Shown here piece after piece: positions 27,283-36,102 of a DNA stretch of 64,000 nt; within the stretch, counting starts at the first letter, position 1; each line of letters starts with the position of its first letter. Made by a program: the position numbers and the translations under genes. The notes under the pieces are model-generated. The model ran no database searches. It was not told the origin of the DNA and worked only from the letters and a program-made list of their open reading frames with translations. Source of the stretch: Gammaproteobacteria bacterium (GTDB taxonomy: Bacteria > Pseudomonadota > Gammaproteobacteria > Competibacterales > Competibacteraceae); the NCBI GenBank assembly GCA_024234995.1, contig JACKNF010000005.1, positions 172,789 through 236,788 on the forward strand. Direction: 5' to 3'.

Positions 27283-29043
27283 ATGACCACCACCTCCCCA
27301 TCTACGCCATCCAAGAGCAAGGGCCGGCGCGCCAATGCCCTTCCTGTGGGTTGCATGCTGGACGAGTATCGTATTGACTCGATTCTAGGAGCTGGCGGAT
27401 TTGGTGTGACCTACAAGGCACGAGACACCCATCTGGATACCTGGGTTGCCATCAAAGAATACTTTCCAGTGGAATGGTCGTTTCGCGATCCTAATGGAGT
27501 GACCGTTCACCCTAATACCCAAGGAGACACCAGCGACACTGAAGGCGCAATATCGGACTATCGCTGGGGATTAGAGCGTTTTCTTGATGAGGCGCGGGTA
27601 CTGGCTCGAATTCAGCATCCCTACGTGGTACGGGTCAAGCGCTATTTTCGAGGTCACGGCACTGCCTACATCGTGATGGATTATGAGGAAGGCCAACCGT
27701 TAAACATGATGCTACAGGGAGAAGAAACGCTGCGCGAGGATGAAGTGCGTGGCCTATTGGAAGATGTGCTGCCTGCACTGCAAGCGGTACACGAACAAGG
27801 TTATCTACATCGCGATATCAAGCCTTCCAATTTATATGTGCGCGCCAGTGACCACCGGGTACTGCTAATTGATTTCGGTGCAGCCCGGCAGGCGGCGGGA
27901 CGTCACAGCCAGAGCGTCACCAGCCTGGTCACACCAGGTTATTCACCGCCCGAACAGTACACGACCCGTAATGACCGGTATGGGACCTGGACCGATATCT
28001 ACGCTCTCGGCGCCGTTTTATACCGTTGCATAATCGGTCACGCCCCGACAGAAGCGGCTGACCGGTTGCTCGACGATAATATAGAGCCTGCTATCAAGGC
28101 AGGTGCGGGCCGCTACAGCACCAATCTGCTGCGGGTAATCGACCGGGCATTGGAAGTACGGCCGGAACAACGATTCCTCACTGTCGCGGATATGCAAGCA
28201 GCGCTCGCTGGCTCACACGATGACAACAGTGATGAAACGGTGATTATGCTGCCGATCACCCCTGTTAGACCTGCCCCGATATTTGAAACACCGCGGGTCA
28301 CCGGCCGGCTGGCGAATCCCATAGCGAATGATCCGCTAAGACCTGAATCGCCGCAACTCACGGATCATTCACCGAAATCACTGCTGGAGCCCGTCGAATC
28401 CGATTCTGGCGGCTGGCTGAAATTCACGCAACCACCCGCGGCTGCCCACACCGCTTCAGTCGAGCAACAGCAAAATGCTGTGCAGACGCCTGCATCCCGA
28501 TGGCGGTTAGCCGCCTTCGCTACAGGCGGTATGGCGTTGGCAGCTGTAGCAGCAGCGCTCATCTGGCTAGGCTTGTCCAAGCCGATCCCGCAAACCTTGG
28601 AATCAAAGCCGCTGCCTCGCTACCGCTTAGGCGAACTGGAGCCATCGGCCGCAAATCCGCCAGCGGTTCCTAACACTCCAGTATCAACCACAACACCGTC
28701 CACGCTTTCTTCAACGCCTCATAAGGTTGTTGATTCGCCGGTGCCAGCCGGAAGCGCAGAGCCGGCACACTTACCAGCTCCGCTGGAAAAACCGGTGATC
28801 GAAGACGGGTCTGCAGCCATGAAGGGCATGTCAAAAACAGCCGGTGGCTCACCTGAGTTGCCGGTAGCCGGAGGCGAGCCTCAGCCGCCCGTTATGAAGG
28901 GGACACCGGAAATGACAAATTCGCCAGAATCCCCAATAGCGCAGGACACGTCCGGATCGACAGCCACAAAGAGTAGACCGGAAACAACCCAAGAGGAACC
29001 ACCAGCAAACGCGACTGAGTGCATACCACGGGTTCCTAGCTGA
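27283..29043 (+). CDS. Membrane-anchored Ser/Thr protein kinase
   Basis: Hanks-type kinase of 586 residues. The glycine-rich loop (LGAGGFGVTYKA, about 35-46), catalytic lysine 58, HRDIKPSN (176-183), DFG (197-199) and PGYSPPEQY activation-loop end are all intact, so it should be active. A transmembrane helix at about 408-431 is followed by a Pro/Ser/Thr-rich extracytoplasmic tail of about 150 residues. It starts 36 bases after asnS and leads an apparent operon with two FHA proteins and a PP2C phosphatase. After its TGA, the same frame stays coding-like with one more TGA until it overlaps the FHA start, so the C-terminus may once have been about 80 residues longer. Confidence 0.95.
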   Translation: MTTTSPSTPSKSKGRRANALPVGCMLDEYRIDSILGAGGFGVTYKARDTHLDTWVAIKEYFPVEWSFRDPNGVTVHPNTQGDTSDTEGAISDYRWGLERFLDEARVLARIQHPYVVRVKRYFRGHGTAYIVMDYEEGQPLNMMLQGEETLREDEVRGLLEDVLPALQAVHEQGYLHRDIKPSNLYVRASDHRVLLIDFGAARQAAGRHSQSVTSLVTPGYSPPEQYTTRNDRYGTWTDIYALGAVLYRCIIGHAPTEAADRLLDDNIEPAIKAGAGRYSTNLLRVIDRALEVRPEQRFLTVADMQAALAGSHDDNSDETVIMLPITPVRPAPIFETPRVTGRLANPIANDPLRPESPQLTDHSPKSLLEPVESDSGGWLKFTQPPAAAHTASVEQQQNAVQTPASRWRLAAFATGGMALAAVAAALIWLGLSKPIPQTLESKPLPRYRLGELEPSAANPPAVPNTPVSTTTPSTLSSTPHKVVDSPVPAGSAEPAHLPAPLEKPVIEDGSAAMKGMSKTAGGSPELPVAGGEPQPPVMKGTPEMTNSPESPIAQDTSGSTATKSRPETTQEEPPANATECIPRVPS

Positions 29044-29286
29044 AGTTGCGCCAAAGCTCCCGTCGCACGGCAGCCAACACAGTGAACAAGCGGCGATCAG
29101 GAATCAAAAGCACCTAAGAAAGCCCAACGCTCTCAGAGGGCCACCCCCCAAAAAGCCCGTCCGTGGAAAGTGATACCTTATGATCCATCGGCGAAGAAAC
29201 CGTCACAAGGTCCGGCTGCAGCACCGAAGCGTGATAATCTCTGGGGTGCTCCCAGCGACTCAGGAGGAGGGTTTAATCAAAAATGA
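29044..29286 (+). pseudogene. Relic of the kinase C-terminal tail (in-frame after the stop)
   Basis: In the kinase reading frame, the codons after the TGA at 29041-29043 read as a Lys/Pro/Ala/Ser-rich tail. It is interrupted by one further TGA at 29083-29085 and ends at a TGA (29284-29286) that overlaps the FHA gene's ATG as ATGA. Such an overlap is the usual junction within an operon. The composition resembles the kinase's own tail. It is best explained as a former C-terminus cut off by nonsense changes; chance is possible. Confidence 0.45.
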
Positions 29287-29639
29287 GCTTCAACTTCTGG
29301 CCCTTTTCGCGACAACGACGCAAGTTGCCTGAACCGGTGCCGGTGCGAGCGCGTTTTATTCGTACCGATGCAGTGGGTAAGGGGGATTTACGGTTACAAT
29401 CGGCCCTATGCCGGTTGGGCCGCGCACCCGATAACAATATATGTTTCGATAACGACTCAGTCTCGAATTACCATGCTGAGATTTATTATTTACCCGATGG
29501 CTCATTCCAGATTTGCGATTTGAATTCCACAAATGGAACCTGGATCAATGGGAAGCGGATTCAAAGCCAGATGCTTGGAAATGGCGATGTCGTAGAGTTG
29601 GGTGAAGTGCGCCTGCATTTCCGGGTGGACCATTCATAA
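29283..29639 (+). CDS. FHA-domain protein 1
   Basis: 118 residues that are almost entirely one forkhead-associated domain binding phosphothreonine. The conserved GR (LCRLGRAPDNNI), S..H (SVSNYHAEI) and NGTWINGKRI motifs are all present, so peptide binding is likely. The start ATG is preceded by AGGAGGAGG. It follows the kinase and is probably a reader of its phosphorylation or a scaffold. A second FHA gene begins 46 bases later. Confidence 0.93.
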   Translation: MSFNFWPFSRQRRKLPEPVPVRARFIRTDAVGKGDLRLQSALCRLGRAPDNNICFDNDSVSNYHAEIYYLPDGSFQICDLNSTNGTWINGKRIQSQMLGNGDVVELGEVRLHFRVDHS

Positions 29640-29685
29640 ATCAGGTGGTTTGCTAAACACCGCCTCTAAGATCAGGAGAAGTCGC

Positions 29686-30198
29686 ATGCCTCTGTATCGC
29701 GGCTTTAAAAAAGGTGGTTCCTCTCCGAATCCACCTGTTGAGCCAACTCGCCGCATTGCCCGCCCCGAAGCAGCTAATCGCTCTCGACCGGCAGCAATGC
29801 CATCGGCAAATTCAGTAGTGACCAACCCTACAGCCATGGCAGGCGCTGCATTGTCTGACTTAGTGGTGGGCTGGCTCGTCGTGATTGCCGGCCCTGAGCG
29901 GGGCAAAGTATTGTCACTGGGTTATGGCGTCAATGACATCGGCCGAGGGGCAGGCGCCCGCCTCCGGCTGGATTTTGGCGATGAAACCATCGCTCACGAA
30001 AATCAAGCCGCTATCATTTACACCATGCGGTCCCGGCGGTTCTATTTGCAATCAGTTGCCACTGGAACTTGGCTGGATGGACGAATGATTCAAGAATCGG
30101 TGGAGCTGAAAGGCGGCGAAATGCTGCAAGTCGGGCAGGCTCGTTTGCGGTTTGTACCGCTGTGTGGCCCCAGCTTCGACTGGTGCGCTGGCGGCTAA
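29686..30198 (+). CDS. FHA-domain protein 2
   Basis: 170 residues. A basic, low-complexity N-terminus (YRGFKKGGSSPNPPVEPTRR) of about 65 residues, then a C-terminal FHA fold (GWLVVIAGPERGKVLSLGYG, IGRG, GTWLDGRMI). The NGT.N-type motif is altered to TGTWLDG and the S..H site reads TIAHENQ, so phosphopeptide affinity may differ from protein 1. Start chosen at ATG 29686 with AGGAG; the open frame upstream belongs to the FHA1 region. It lies 15 bases before the PP2C gene. Confidence 0.88.
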   Translation: MPLYRGFKKGGSSPNPPVEPTRRIARPEAANRSRPAAMPSANSVVTNPTAMAGAALSDLVVGWLVVIAGPERGKVLSLGYGVNDIGRGAGARLRLDFGDETIAHENQAAIIYTMRSRRFYLQSVATGTWLDGRMIQESVELKGGEMLQVGQARLRFVPLCGPSFDWCAGG

Positions 30199-30213
30199 CC
30201 GGGAGAAAATGGC

Positions 30214-31032
30214 ATGGTGGCGTGGATTCACGATGAAGGAATGGCACAAGGCAGCCGTTCACGCCAGGAAGATGATTATGGAGTTTTCGAGCTGCCATCA
30301 GAACTAGGTGCAGGCGACCTGCTGTTGGTATTAGCCGATGGCATGGGAGGTGAACAGGGTGGCGCCTTGGCAAGCACTCTAGCGGTGCGTGAATTTATCG
30401 AGACCTATGACGCCGTATCTGCCACTACAATTCCCAAGCGGCTCGAACAGACCTTGCTGCATGTCAACACTCAGATGGGACGAAAAGTAGCTACCGATCC
30501 AGAGGGATTGAGTGGAATGGGCTGTACACTGTTGGCGGTGGTGCTGGCTGAAGAAGGTTTGTACTGGATCAGTGTCGGCGATTCGCCCCTTTGGTTGTGG
30601 CGGCGGGGGCGGTTACATCGTCTGAATCAGGATCACGCCTATCGCAGCATTTTAGCCCACCGGGTCGCTGCGGGTGAAATCAGCGCGGATTTCGCTGCCC
30701 GGCACCCCGACCGCAATGCGCTGATGAGCGCCGTGACAGGGGATGCGCTCGATTTAGTGGACTTGTCACACCATGCCCATACCCTCAAAGAGGGCGATCA
30801 GATCCTGCTGGCAAGTGATGGCGTTTTGACACTGAGTGAGCAGCAGATTGCAGCGATGTTAAAAAGAAATCCCCAGGTAAACGGCACCCCCTGTCAGACA
30901 CTGCTGGCGGCAATAGCCGCCCATCAGCGTCCATATCAAGATAACATCACGGTATTGTGGGTCCGCGCCGCCGAATTTTCAGTGCATCGTTCCTGGTGGC
31001 ATCGCGTATGGGAGCATCTAGGCAGGGGTTGA
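30214..31032 (+). CDS. PP2C-type Ser/Thr protein phosphatase
   Basis: 272 residues. PP2C motifs with the metal-binding aspartates are visible: SRSRQEDDYGVF, LADGMGGEQGG, VGDSPLWLW, LLASDGVLTL and QDNITVLWV. It is the last gene of the kinase-FHA-FHA-phosphatase set and should reverse the kinase's phosphorylation. Its last 15 bases overlap the convergent gph gene. The set resembles the PpkA-Fha-PppA regulators of type VI secretion, but no secretion genes are in the window. Confidence 0.95.
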   Translation: MVAWIHDEGMAQGSRSRQEDDYGVFELPSELGAGDLLLVLADGMGGEQGGALASTLAVREFIETYDAVSATTIPKRLEQTLLHVNTQMGRKVATDPEGLSGMGCTLLAVVLAEEGLYWISVGDSPLWLWRRGRLHRLNQDHAYRSILAHRVAAGEISADFAARHPDRNALMSAVTGDALDLVDLSHHAHTLKEGDQILLASDGVLTLSEQQIAAMLKRNPQVNGTPCQTLLAAIAAHQRPYQDNITVLWVRAAEFSVHRSWWHRVWEHLGRG

Positions 31033-31713
31033 TCCTGATACCAACCAAGCCAGCAAATCAAGCGGCTTCTCCAGAAAACCATCCGCCCCCCATTTTTCCG
31101 GGCAATCCTCGCCGCTCAGATAACCAAATTTGGCTACCAGTGCCATCATGCCTGCTCGTTTGCCGGCCTGTACATCGCGTTCGGCGTCGCCAATATACAG
31201 CGAGCAGGCCGGCGCTACACCAATCTGTTTGCAAGCGTGCCATAACGGTTCCGGCTCGGGTTTACGCTTATCCAGCGTATCACCGCTGACCACGCAGGCG
31301 GCCCGCGGCCACAGCCCTACCGCCTTCACCAAAGGTTCAGTGAGCCACCCAGGTTTGTTGGTCACGATGCCCCAATGGATAGAATCTGCTTCCAAACGCG
31401 CTAGTACTTCGCTCATACCAGGAAACAGCACGGTATCAACAGCGATAGCTTCATAGTAAAGCTCTAGAAACCGCCGGTTGCACTCGGCATAGAGAGGGTC
31501 ATCGACTCCCAGCCCGAAGCAGGCTTTAAGCATACCGGGCGAGCCGTGCGAGACGGTTCGCCGGATGGCGGAAAATGGCGGTTCGGGAACGCCGTACTCA
31601 CGACAAAGCCGATACAACGCCGCTGCTAGATCCGGTGCTGTGTCCAGCAAGGTGCCATCCAGGTCAAATAGCACACAGGCTGGCAATTGATCATCAATTG
31701 AACCAGAGGTCAT
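31018..31713 (-). CDS. gph: Phosphoglycolate phosphatase
   Basis: HAD-superfamily hydrolase of 231 residues that removes phosphate from 2-phosphoglycolate, a product of DNA repair and oxygenase activity. Motif I FDLDGTLLDT (aspartates as nucleophile and acid/base), motif II threonine (GIVTNKPG), lysine (DTLDKRKPEP) and motif III IGDAERDVQAG are intact. It overlaps the end of ubiG by four bases; ubiG-gph is a conserved pair in gammaproteobacteria. Confidence 0.95.
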   Translation of the reverse strand: MTSGSIDDQLPACVLFDLDGTLLDTAPDLAAALYRLCREYGVPEPPFSAIRRTVSHGSPGMLKACFGLGVDDPLYAECNRRFLELYYEAIAVDTVLFPGMSEVLARLEADSIHWGIVTNKPGWLTEPLVKAVGLWPRAACVVSGDTLDKRKPEPEPLWHACKQIGVAPACSLYIGDAERDVQAGKRAGMMALVAKFGYLSGEDCPEKWGADGFLEKPLDLLAWLVSGSTPA

Positions 31714-32426
31714 ATGGTATCTGGCCGGCAGTAGAGCATATAGTTGACCGACACACCCGGCCCCAGCCAGTAGCGGCCCGTCAGTGGATTGTGATGCAGA
31801 CCCGTCATTTCTTTCATTACCAAACCGGCCTCTCGCGTCCAGCCCTCCAATTCTGAGGGACGAATGAATTTACGGTAGTCGTGAGTACCCTTGGGCAGCA
31901 TCCGCAACACATACTCTACACCAATAATAACAAACAGATAGGACTTAGGGTTACGATTGATGGTTGAGAAGACCAGATGACCCTCCGGCTTGACTAATCG
32001 AGCGCAGGCGCGAATAGTCGAGGCCGGTTCAGGAACATGCTCCAACATCTCCATACAGGTCACCACATCAAAACTACCTGGCTCGCTTTCAGCCAATTCT
32101 TCAGCAGTGATGCGCCGATAGTCGAGGACCGCGCCGGATTCGAGCTGGTGCAACTGTGCCACGGCCAGCGGCGCTTCGCCCATATCGATGCCGAGTACTT
32201 GAGCACCGTGCAGCGCCATACTTTCGGCAAGGATGCCACCGCCGCAACCAACATCGAGCGTCCGCTTTCCGGCTAAACCACCGACCCGCTCATCAATATA
32301 AGTCAGGCGCAGGGGATTGATATCGTGCAGAGGTTTAAATTCGCTATCCGGATCCCACCAGCGACCGGCGAGCTCCTCAAATTTAGCGATTTCCTGATAG
32401 TCCACATTTGAATTAGCGGTTGTCAT
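31710..32426 (-). CDS. ubiG: Ubiquinone biosynthesis O-methyltransferase
   Basis: SAM-dependent methyltransferase for the two O-methylations of ubiquinone synthesis. 238 residues. KFEELAGRWWDPDSEFKPLH at the N-terminus, SAM-binding LDVGCGGGILAE, and EMLEHVPEP are diagnostic. Its stop overlaps gph. It lies about 60 bases after mtaD on the same strand. Confidence 0.97.
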   Translation of the reverse strand: MTTANSNVDYQEIAKFEELAGRWWDPDSEFKPLHDINPLRLTYIDERVGGLAGKRTLDVGCGGGILAESMALHGAQVLGIDMGEAPLAVAQLHQLESGAVLDYRRITAEELAESEPGSFDVVTCMEMLEHVPEPASTIRACARLVKPEGHLVFSTINRNPKSYLFVIIGVEYVLRMLPKGTHDYRKFIRPSELEGWTREAGLVMKEMTGLHHNPLTGRYWLGPGVSVNYMLYCRPDTI

Positions 32427-32486
32427 GTCCGGCTCTATTGGCTAAATGAAAGGTTTCTGGCAGGTTTGGCTGATACAGATTGGATT

Positions 32487-33811
32487 TTATGCCCAACCGG
32501 TTCCAATGATTCGATCCCGCCATTCCCGCGCATGCTGGATGATTTCCTGTGTATCCAGGGTGATCAACTGCCGGTCCGCCAACAACCGGCGGCCAGCAAC
32601 CCAAACGTCGCTGACCTGATGGCGCCCTGTGGCATAAACTAATTGTGAGACTGGATGGTAAACCGGCTCGGTTTCCACCATGCCGAGATTGACTGCAATA
32701 ATGTCAGCCGACTTACCTGGCTCCAATGAGCCGGTTTCTTCAGCCAGACCCAGTGCACGGGCGCCGTTCAGCGTCGCCATGCGCAGGATCCGGGCCGCTG
32801 GAAGGGCGGATGCATCGCCAGCCATGCCCTTACCCAGCAACGCTGCGATGCGCAACTCGCCGAACAGGTCAAGATCGTTATTGCTAGCTGCACCATCAGT
32901 ACCGATAGCGACATTGACGCCAGCCGCGTCTAATCGAGCGATCGGGCAGAAACCGCTGGCCAGCTTAAGATTGGATTCTGGGCAATGCGCCACATGGGCG
33001 CCAGCATGCGCCAGCCGCTCAATTTCACTGGGCTCCGCTTGGGTCAAATGGACAGCCAATAGTTGCGGCGATAACAGACCCAGCTGCTCCAGGCGATCCA
33101 GTGGCCGGCAACCCTGCTCAGTTACGAATTGCGCAATTTCGGCAACGGTTTCGTGGACGTGGATATGCACGGGGATATTCCGGTCAGCAGCCAGTTGGCC
33201 AATTCGTTCGAGTGCTGGCGCTGATACGGTGTAGGGAGCGTGAGGCGCAAAAGCGGTATGGAGCAACGGTTCAAATTTAAGTGCCTCATGCAGCGCCAGG
33301 CCTTTATCCAGATACTCATCCAGATTTCGAGCGTAGGCCGAGGGAAATCCAGGGCGATCAGCCCAACACAAGCGCGCATTCCGGCTTCACGGGCGACAGC
33401 GGCCGTCGCTTCAGGAAAAAGTACATATCGTTGAAGCAGGTCACCCCGCCGCGCAACATTTCAGCGATAGCCAGCCGCGTTCCGTCGCGGACAAAATCAG
33501 CATCAACCCAGCGCATCTCCGCAGGCCAGATATGATCTTGTAAGCCAGCGCATCAATGGCAGATCATCAGCCAACCCGCGCATCAGGGTCATGCTGGCAT
33601 GGGTATGGGCGTTGATCAGACCGGGCATCAGCACATGCTGGTCGAGTGCAGATGCGTTTCAAGTATAACGGATCGCGGCTTCGGCTTGGGGCAGGATGGC
33701 CAGGATGCGACCCTCATGAATGGCGAGGGTATGGTGTTCGAGAACTTGCCCTTCCGGTTCGACCGGAACGATCCAGCGGGCGTTGAGCAAAGCAGTGGCA
33801 GCTTGCGGCAT
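32487..33811 (-). pseudogene. mtaD: Disrupted TRZ/ATZ-type MTA/SAH deaminase
   Basis: The intact last 290 codons are a metal-dependent amidohydrolase: FAPHAPYTVS, HVHET, CPESNLKLASGF and IGTDGAASNNDLDL. The family deaminates 5'-methylthioadenosine or S-adenosylhomocysteine. The N-terminal third is present from ATG 33811 (PQAATALLNARWIVPVEPEG) and contains the metal-binding AHTHASM, but is broken. There is an in-frame TGA at 33659-33661, or two offsetting shifts; a one-base insertion near 33540; and one-base losses near 33414 (in a TTTTTCC run) and 33343 (CCC). All lesions lie within about 320 bases. They may be real decay or local sequence errors. With ubiG and gph it forms the usual operon, and mtnA lies nearby. 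Confidence 0.85.
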
Positions 33812-33863
33812 GCGCGTTCTCCGGGCGGTGACACCGGATTATAGCGGCGAATCTACGGGGCGC

Positions 33864-33893
33864 AAAAAAACGCCCCGGCGGTTTGCCGGGGCG
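33864..33893 (-). terminator. Rho-independent terminator after OmpA-like gene
   Basis: Nine-base perfect stem CGCCCCGGC / GCCGGGGCG with a five-base loop, followed by seven Ts on the minus strand, about 30 bases after the OmpA-like stop. Confidence 0.93.
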
Positions 33894-33922
33894 TAGTTCC
33901 TATACGCTAAGACGCCAGAAGC

Positions 33923-34546
33923 TTACTGGCTGATAACACGTTCCTTAGCTGTCACGGTGATAACCACCCGGCGGTTTAATGCACGGCCAGCGGGGTTATC
34001 CCGGCCATTTGGCAGCGTATTCGGGGCCACGGGGTCGAGTTTGCCGCGGCTCTGGGTGCTGATCAATGAGGCAGGCACTCCTTTGGAGACCAGATAACTA
34101 GCGACACTATCAGCGCGACGCTGGCCAAGACGGAGGTTGTATTCCTGGCTACCCTTGCCGTCGGTGTGGCCAACGATCAGAATCGAAGAGACTGAGGCAA
34201 CACGCCGCAAATCAGCCGACAGACGGTCCAGCTTAGCCATACCAGCAGGCTTCAAATTAGCCCTGTCAAAATCAAAATAGGCATCAGCGCCCAAAGTCAA
34301 AGTTTCGACCACAGGCGCGGCTGGAGGTGGCTCAACGACAGCAACAGCACCACACTCTGGAATATTTTTCTCGGCTGTCCAGAAAGGCGTGCGGATGCAA
34401 TTGCCATAGGGATCTTTGACGATCTTGTCATAGGGATCCACAGCGTAAATGCAACCGTACTTATTAATCGCATGTGCCGGCAGTGCGGCGAACAGCATCA
34501 TCGAAGCAGCCAGACCCAGGCTGAACTTATGCAGGTTTACTTTCAT
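33923..34546 (-). CDS. OmpA-family peptidoglycan-binding protein
   Basis: 207 residues. Signal peptide with a cut after LPAHA near residue 26; a short N-terminal part with three cysteines and a Pro/Val linker; then an OmpA/MotB domain of about 100 residues (LGADAYFDFDRANLKPAG, ILIVGHTDGKGSQEYN, LGQRRADSVASYL, NRRVVI). It has the conserved Asp and Arg that grip diaminopimelate. No N-terminal beta-barrel, so it is a soluble periplasmic or surface-associated anchor. It has its own terminator, and a 350-base leader shared with mtnA. Confidence 0.92.
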   Translation of the reverse strand: MKVNLHKFSLGLAASMMLFAALPAHAINKYGCIYAVDPYDKIVKDPYGNCIRTPFWTAEKNIPECGAVAVVEPPPAAPVVETLTLGADAYFDFDRANLKPAGMAKLDRLSADLRRVASVSSILIVGHTDGKGSQEYNLRLGQRRADSVASYLVSKGVPASLISTQSRGKLDPVAPNTLPNGRDNPAGRALNRRVVITVTAKERVISQ

Positions 34547-34896
34547 CGGTATACTCTCCCAATAGGCGCTGAAAATTCAGTACACGGCACATCAAGAATC
34601 TCAGGTCGCGGGGACCGGGTCAGCTTAACCGCGATCATCCACTTAACCAGTATACCCGAGCGGTTGCCATTACGAATGGCCAGCCGGCCGGTCTTGAGGT
34701 GTAATGATACAACACTGTGTCAGAATTGCAAAAAATGTTGTTCAAAGAATAAATAACATCATTTTGCGCGTTATCCTGGTATTTTGGCAAGATTTTTTTC
34801 GTTACCTGCCTGCAAATCCTGCTTGTTGCTAAACCAGCAATAAGCATTAAATCTGCTGAACCCACCTCGGATGGTGATTTTTCAAGATGAGGCTCA
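34547..34896. other. Divergent intergenic region, no gene seen
   Basis: 350 bases between the ompA-like gene and mtnA. No coding-like frame is apparent. The central 34690-34800 stretch is AT-rich and probably holds the two promoters, but I cannot single out a trustworthy -35/-10 pair or a known riboswitch. Confidence 0.6.
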
Positions 34897-35958
34897 ATGA
34901 TACCGCTTAATCATGATCACGTTCGCGCCATTATTTGGCGCGATAATACTTTGGAACTGCTCGACCAGCGTCTTCTACCAGGGGAAATCCGCTACCAGCG
35001 GTTGACGACTGCTGCCGAGGTTGCCACAGCGATTCGCTGCATGGTGGTGCGAGGTGCGCCGGCTATCGGTATTACCGCAGCCTATGGCGTAGTGCTGGCA
35101 GCCAGGAACAGTTATGCCAAGACACAAGGGCACTGGCAAATTGCAATGCAAGAAGATCTAGATCGGCTTGCAGCATCCCGGCCTACCGCCGTCAACTTGT
35201 TTTGGGCGCTGAGACGTATGAAGCAGGTTATCGCCAATACGTCCGGTAATCCGCTTGAGAGGCTGCTGATTGAGGCGCGGACGATTCACGAAGAAGATAT
35301 TGCCGCCAATCAATGTATGGGTCTGCTGGGCGCAGAACTGCTCGGTGAGTGCGGAGCAGTCCTAACGCATTGCAATGCTGGCTCGTTGGCTACTGGCGGC
35401 TATGGCACGGCATTAGGGGTGATTCGCGCTGGCTACGCAGCAGGGCTGATTGCGCAGGTTTATGCCGATGAGACGCGCCCTTGGCTGCAGGGCGCACGGC
35501 TGACTGCCTGGGAACTCGTACAGGACCGGATTCCGGTCACATTACTGGCGGATGGTGCGGCGGCATCACTGATGAGGCAGGGTATGATCCGTTGGGTCAT
35601 CGTTGGTGCAGACCGGATTGCTGCCAATGGCGATGCCGCCAACAAAATCGGTACCTATGGCTTAGCGGTAACCGCCCGCTATCACGGTGTTAAGTTGATG
35701 GTGGTCGCGCCAGCTTCGACTGTCGACCTAGCGGTTCCCAACGGGACGGGAATTCCTATCGAACAGCGCGCTGCTGATGAATTACTCAACTTTAACGGCT
35801 ACCCGGTTGCTCCTGCTGGGGCTGATGGATGGAACCCTTCGTTCGATGTGACGCCTGCGGAACTCATAGATGCATTAGTGACGGAACGCGGGGTAATCTT
35901 GAAACCGGATGCGGCAAAAATGGCTGACATGATGGGCATCGAAAATCCAGCCTGCTAG
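34897..35958 (+). CDS. mtnA: Methylthioribose-1-phosphate isomerase
   Basis: Converts MTR-1-P to methylthioribulose-1-P in methionine salvage. 353 residues, normal length. Conserved RGAPAIGITAAYG, THCNAGSLATGGYGTALG with the active-site cysteine, ADETRPWLQGARLTAWEL and VGADRIAANGDAANKIGTY with the catalytic Asp are intact. A GATGAGG lies just before the ATG. The linked mtaD would supply the MTA-deamination route, but that gene is broken here. Confidence 0.97.
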   Translation: MIPLNHDHVRAIIWRDNTLELLDQRLLPGEIRYQRLTTAAEVATAIRCMVVRGAPAIGITAAYGVVLAARNSYAKTQGHWQIAMQEDLDRLAASRPTAVNLFWALRRMKQVIANTSGNPLERLLIEARTIHEEDIAANQCMGLLGAELLGECGAVLTHCNAGSLATGGYGTALGVIRAGYAAGLIAQVYADETRPWLQGARLTAWELVQDRIPVTLLADGAAASLMRQGMIRWVIVGADRIAANGDAANKIGTYGLAVTARYHGVKLMVVAPASTVDLAVPNGTGIPIEQRAADELLNFNGYPVAPAGADGWNPSFDVTPAELIDALVTERGVILKPDAAKMADMMGIENPAC

Positions 35959-36102
35959 GTGCAGGCAGCAGCCTAGAGGGTAATTTTCTGGTTTGGAGGC
36001 CAGCTCTTGGTTTTGACCGATAACCCGGCCCGGTGCTGTATCGAATCAAACGGCCCGGACACAACTAGATAGAAGCGGAGATATCGAGCGGGTCAAGCCG
36101 CT

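Noticed and set aside
29041..33661. TGA read as an amino acid, to explain several in-frame TGAs
   Set aside because: Many sound genes here end in TGA with four-base overlaps (for example the ABC pair at 4320 and purM-purN), so TGA works as stop. No selenocysteine hairpin was seen.
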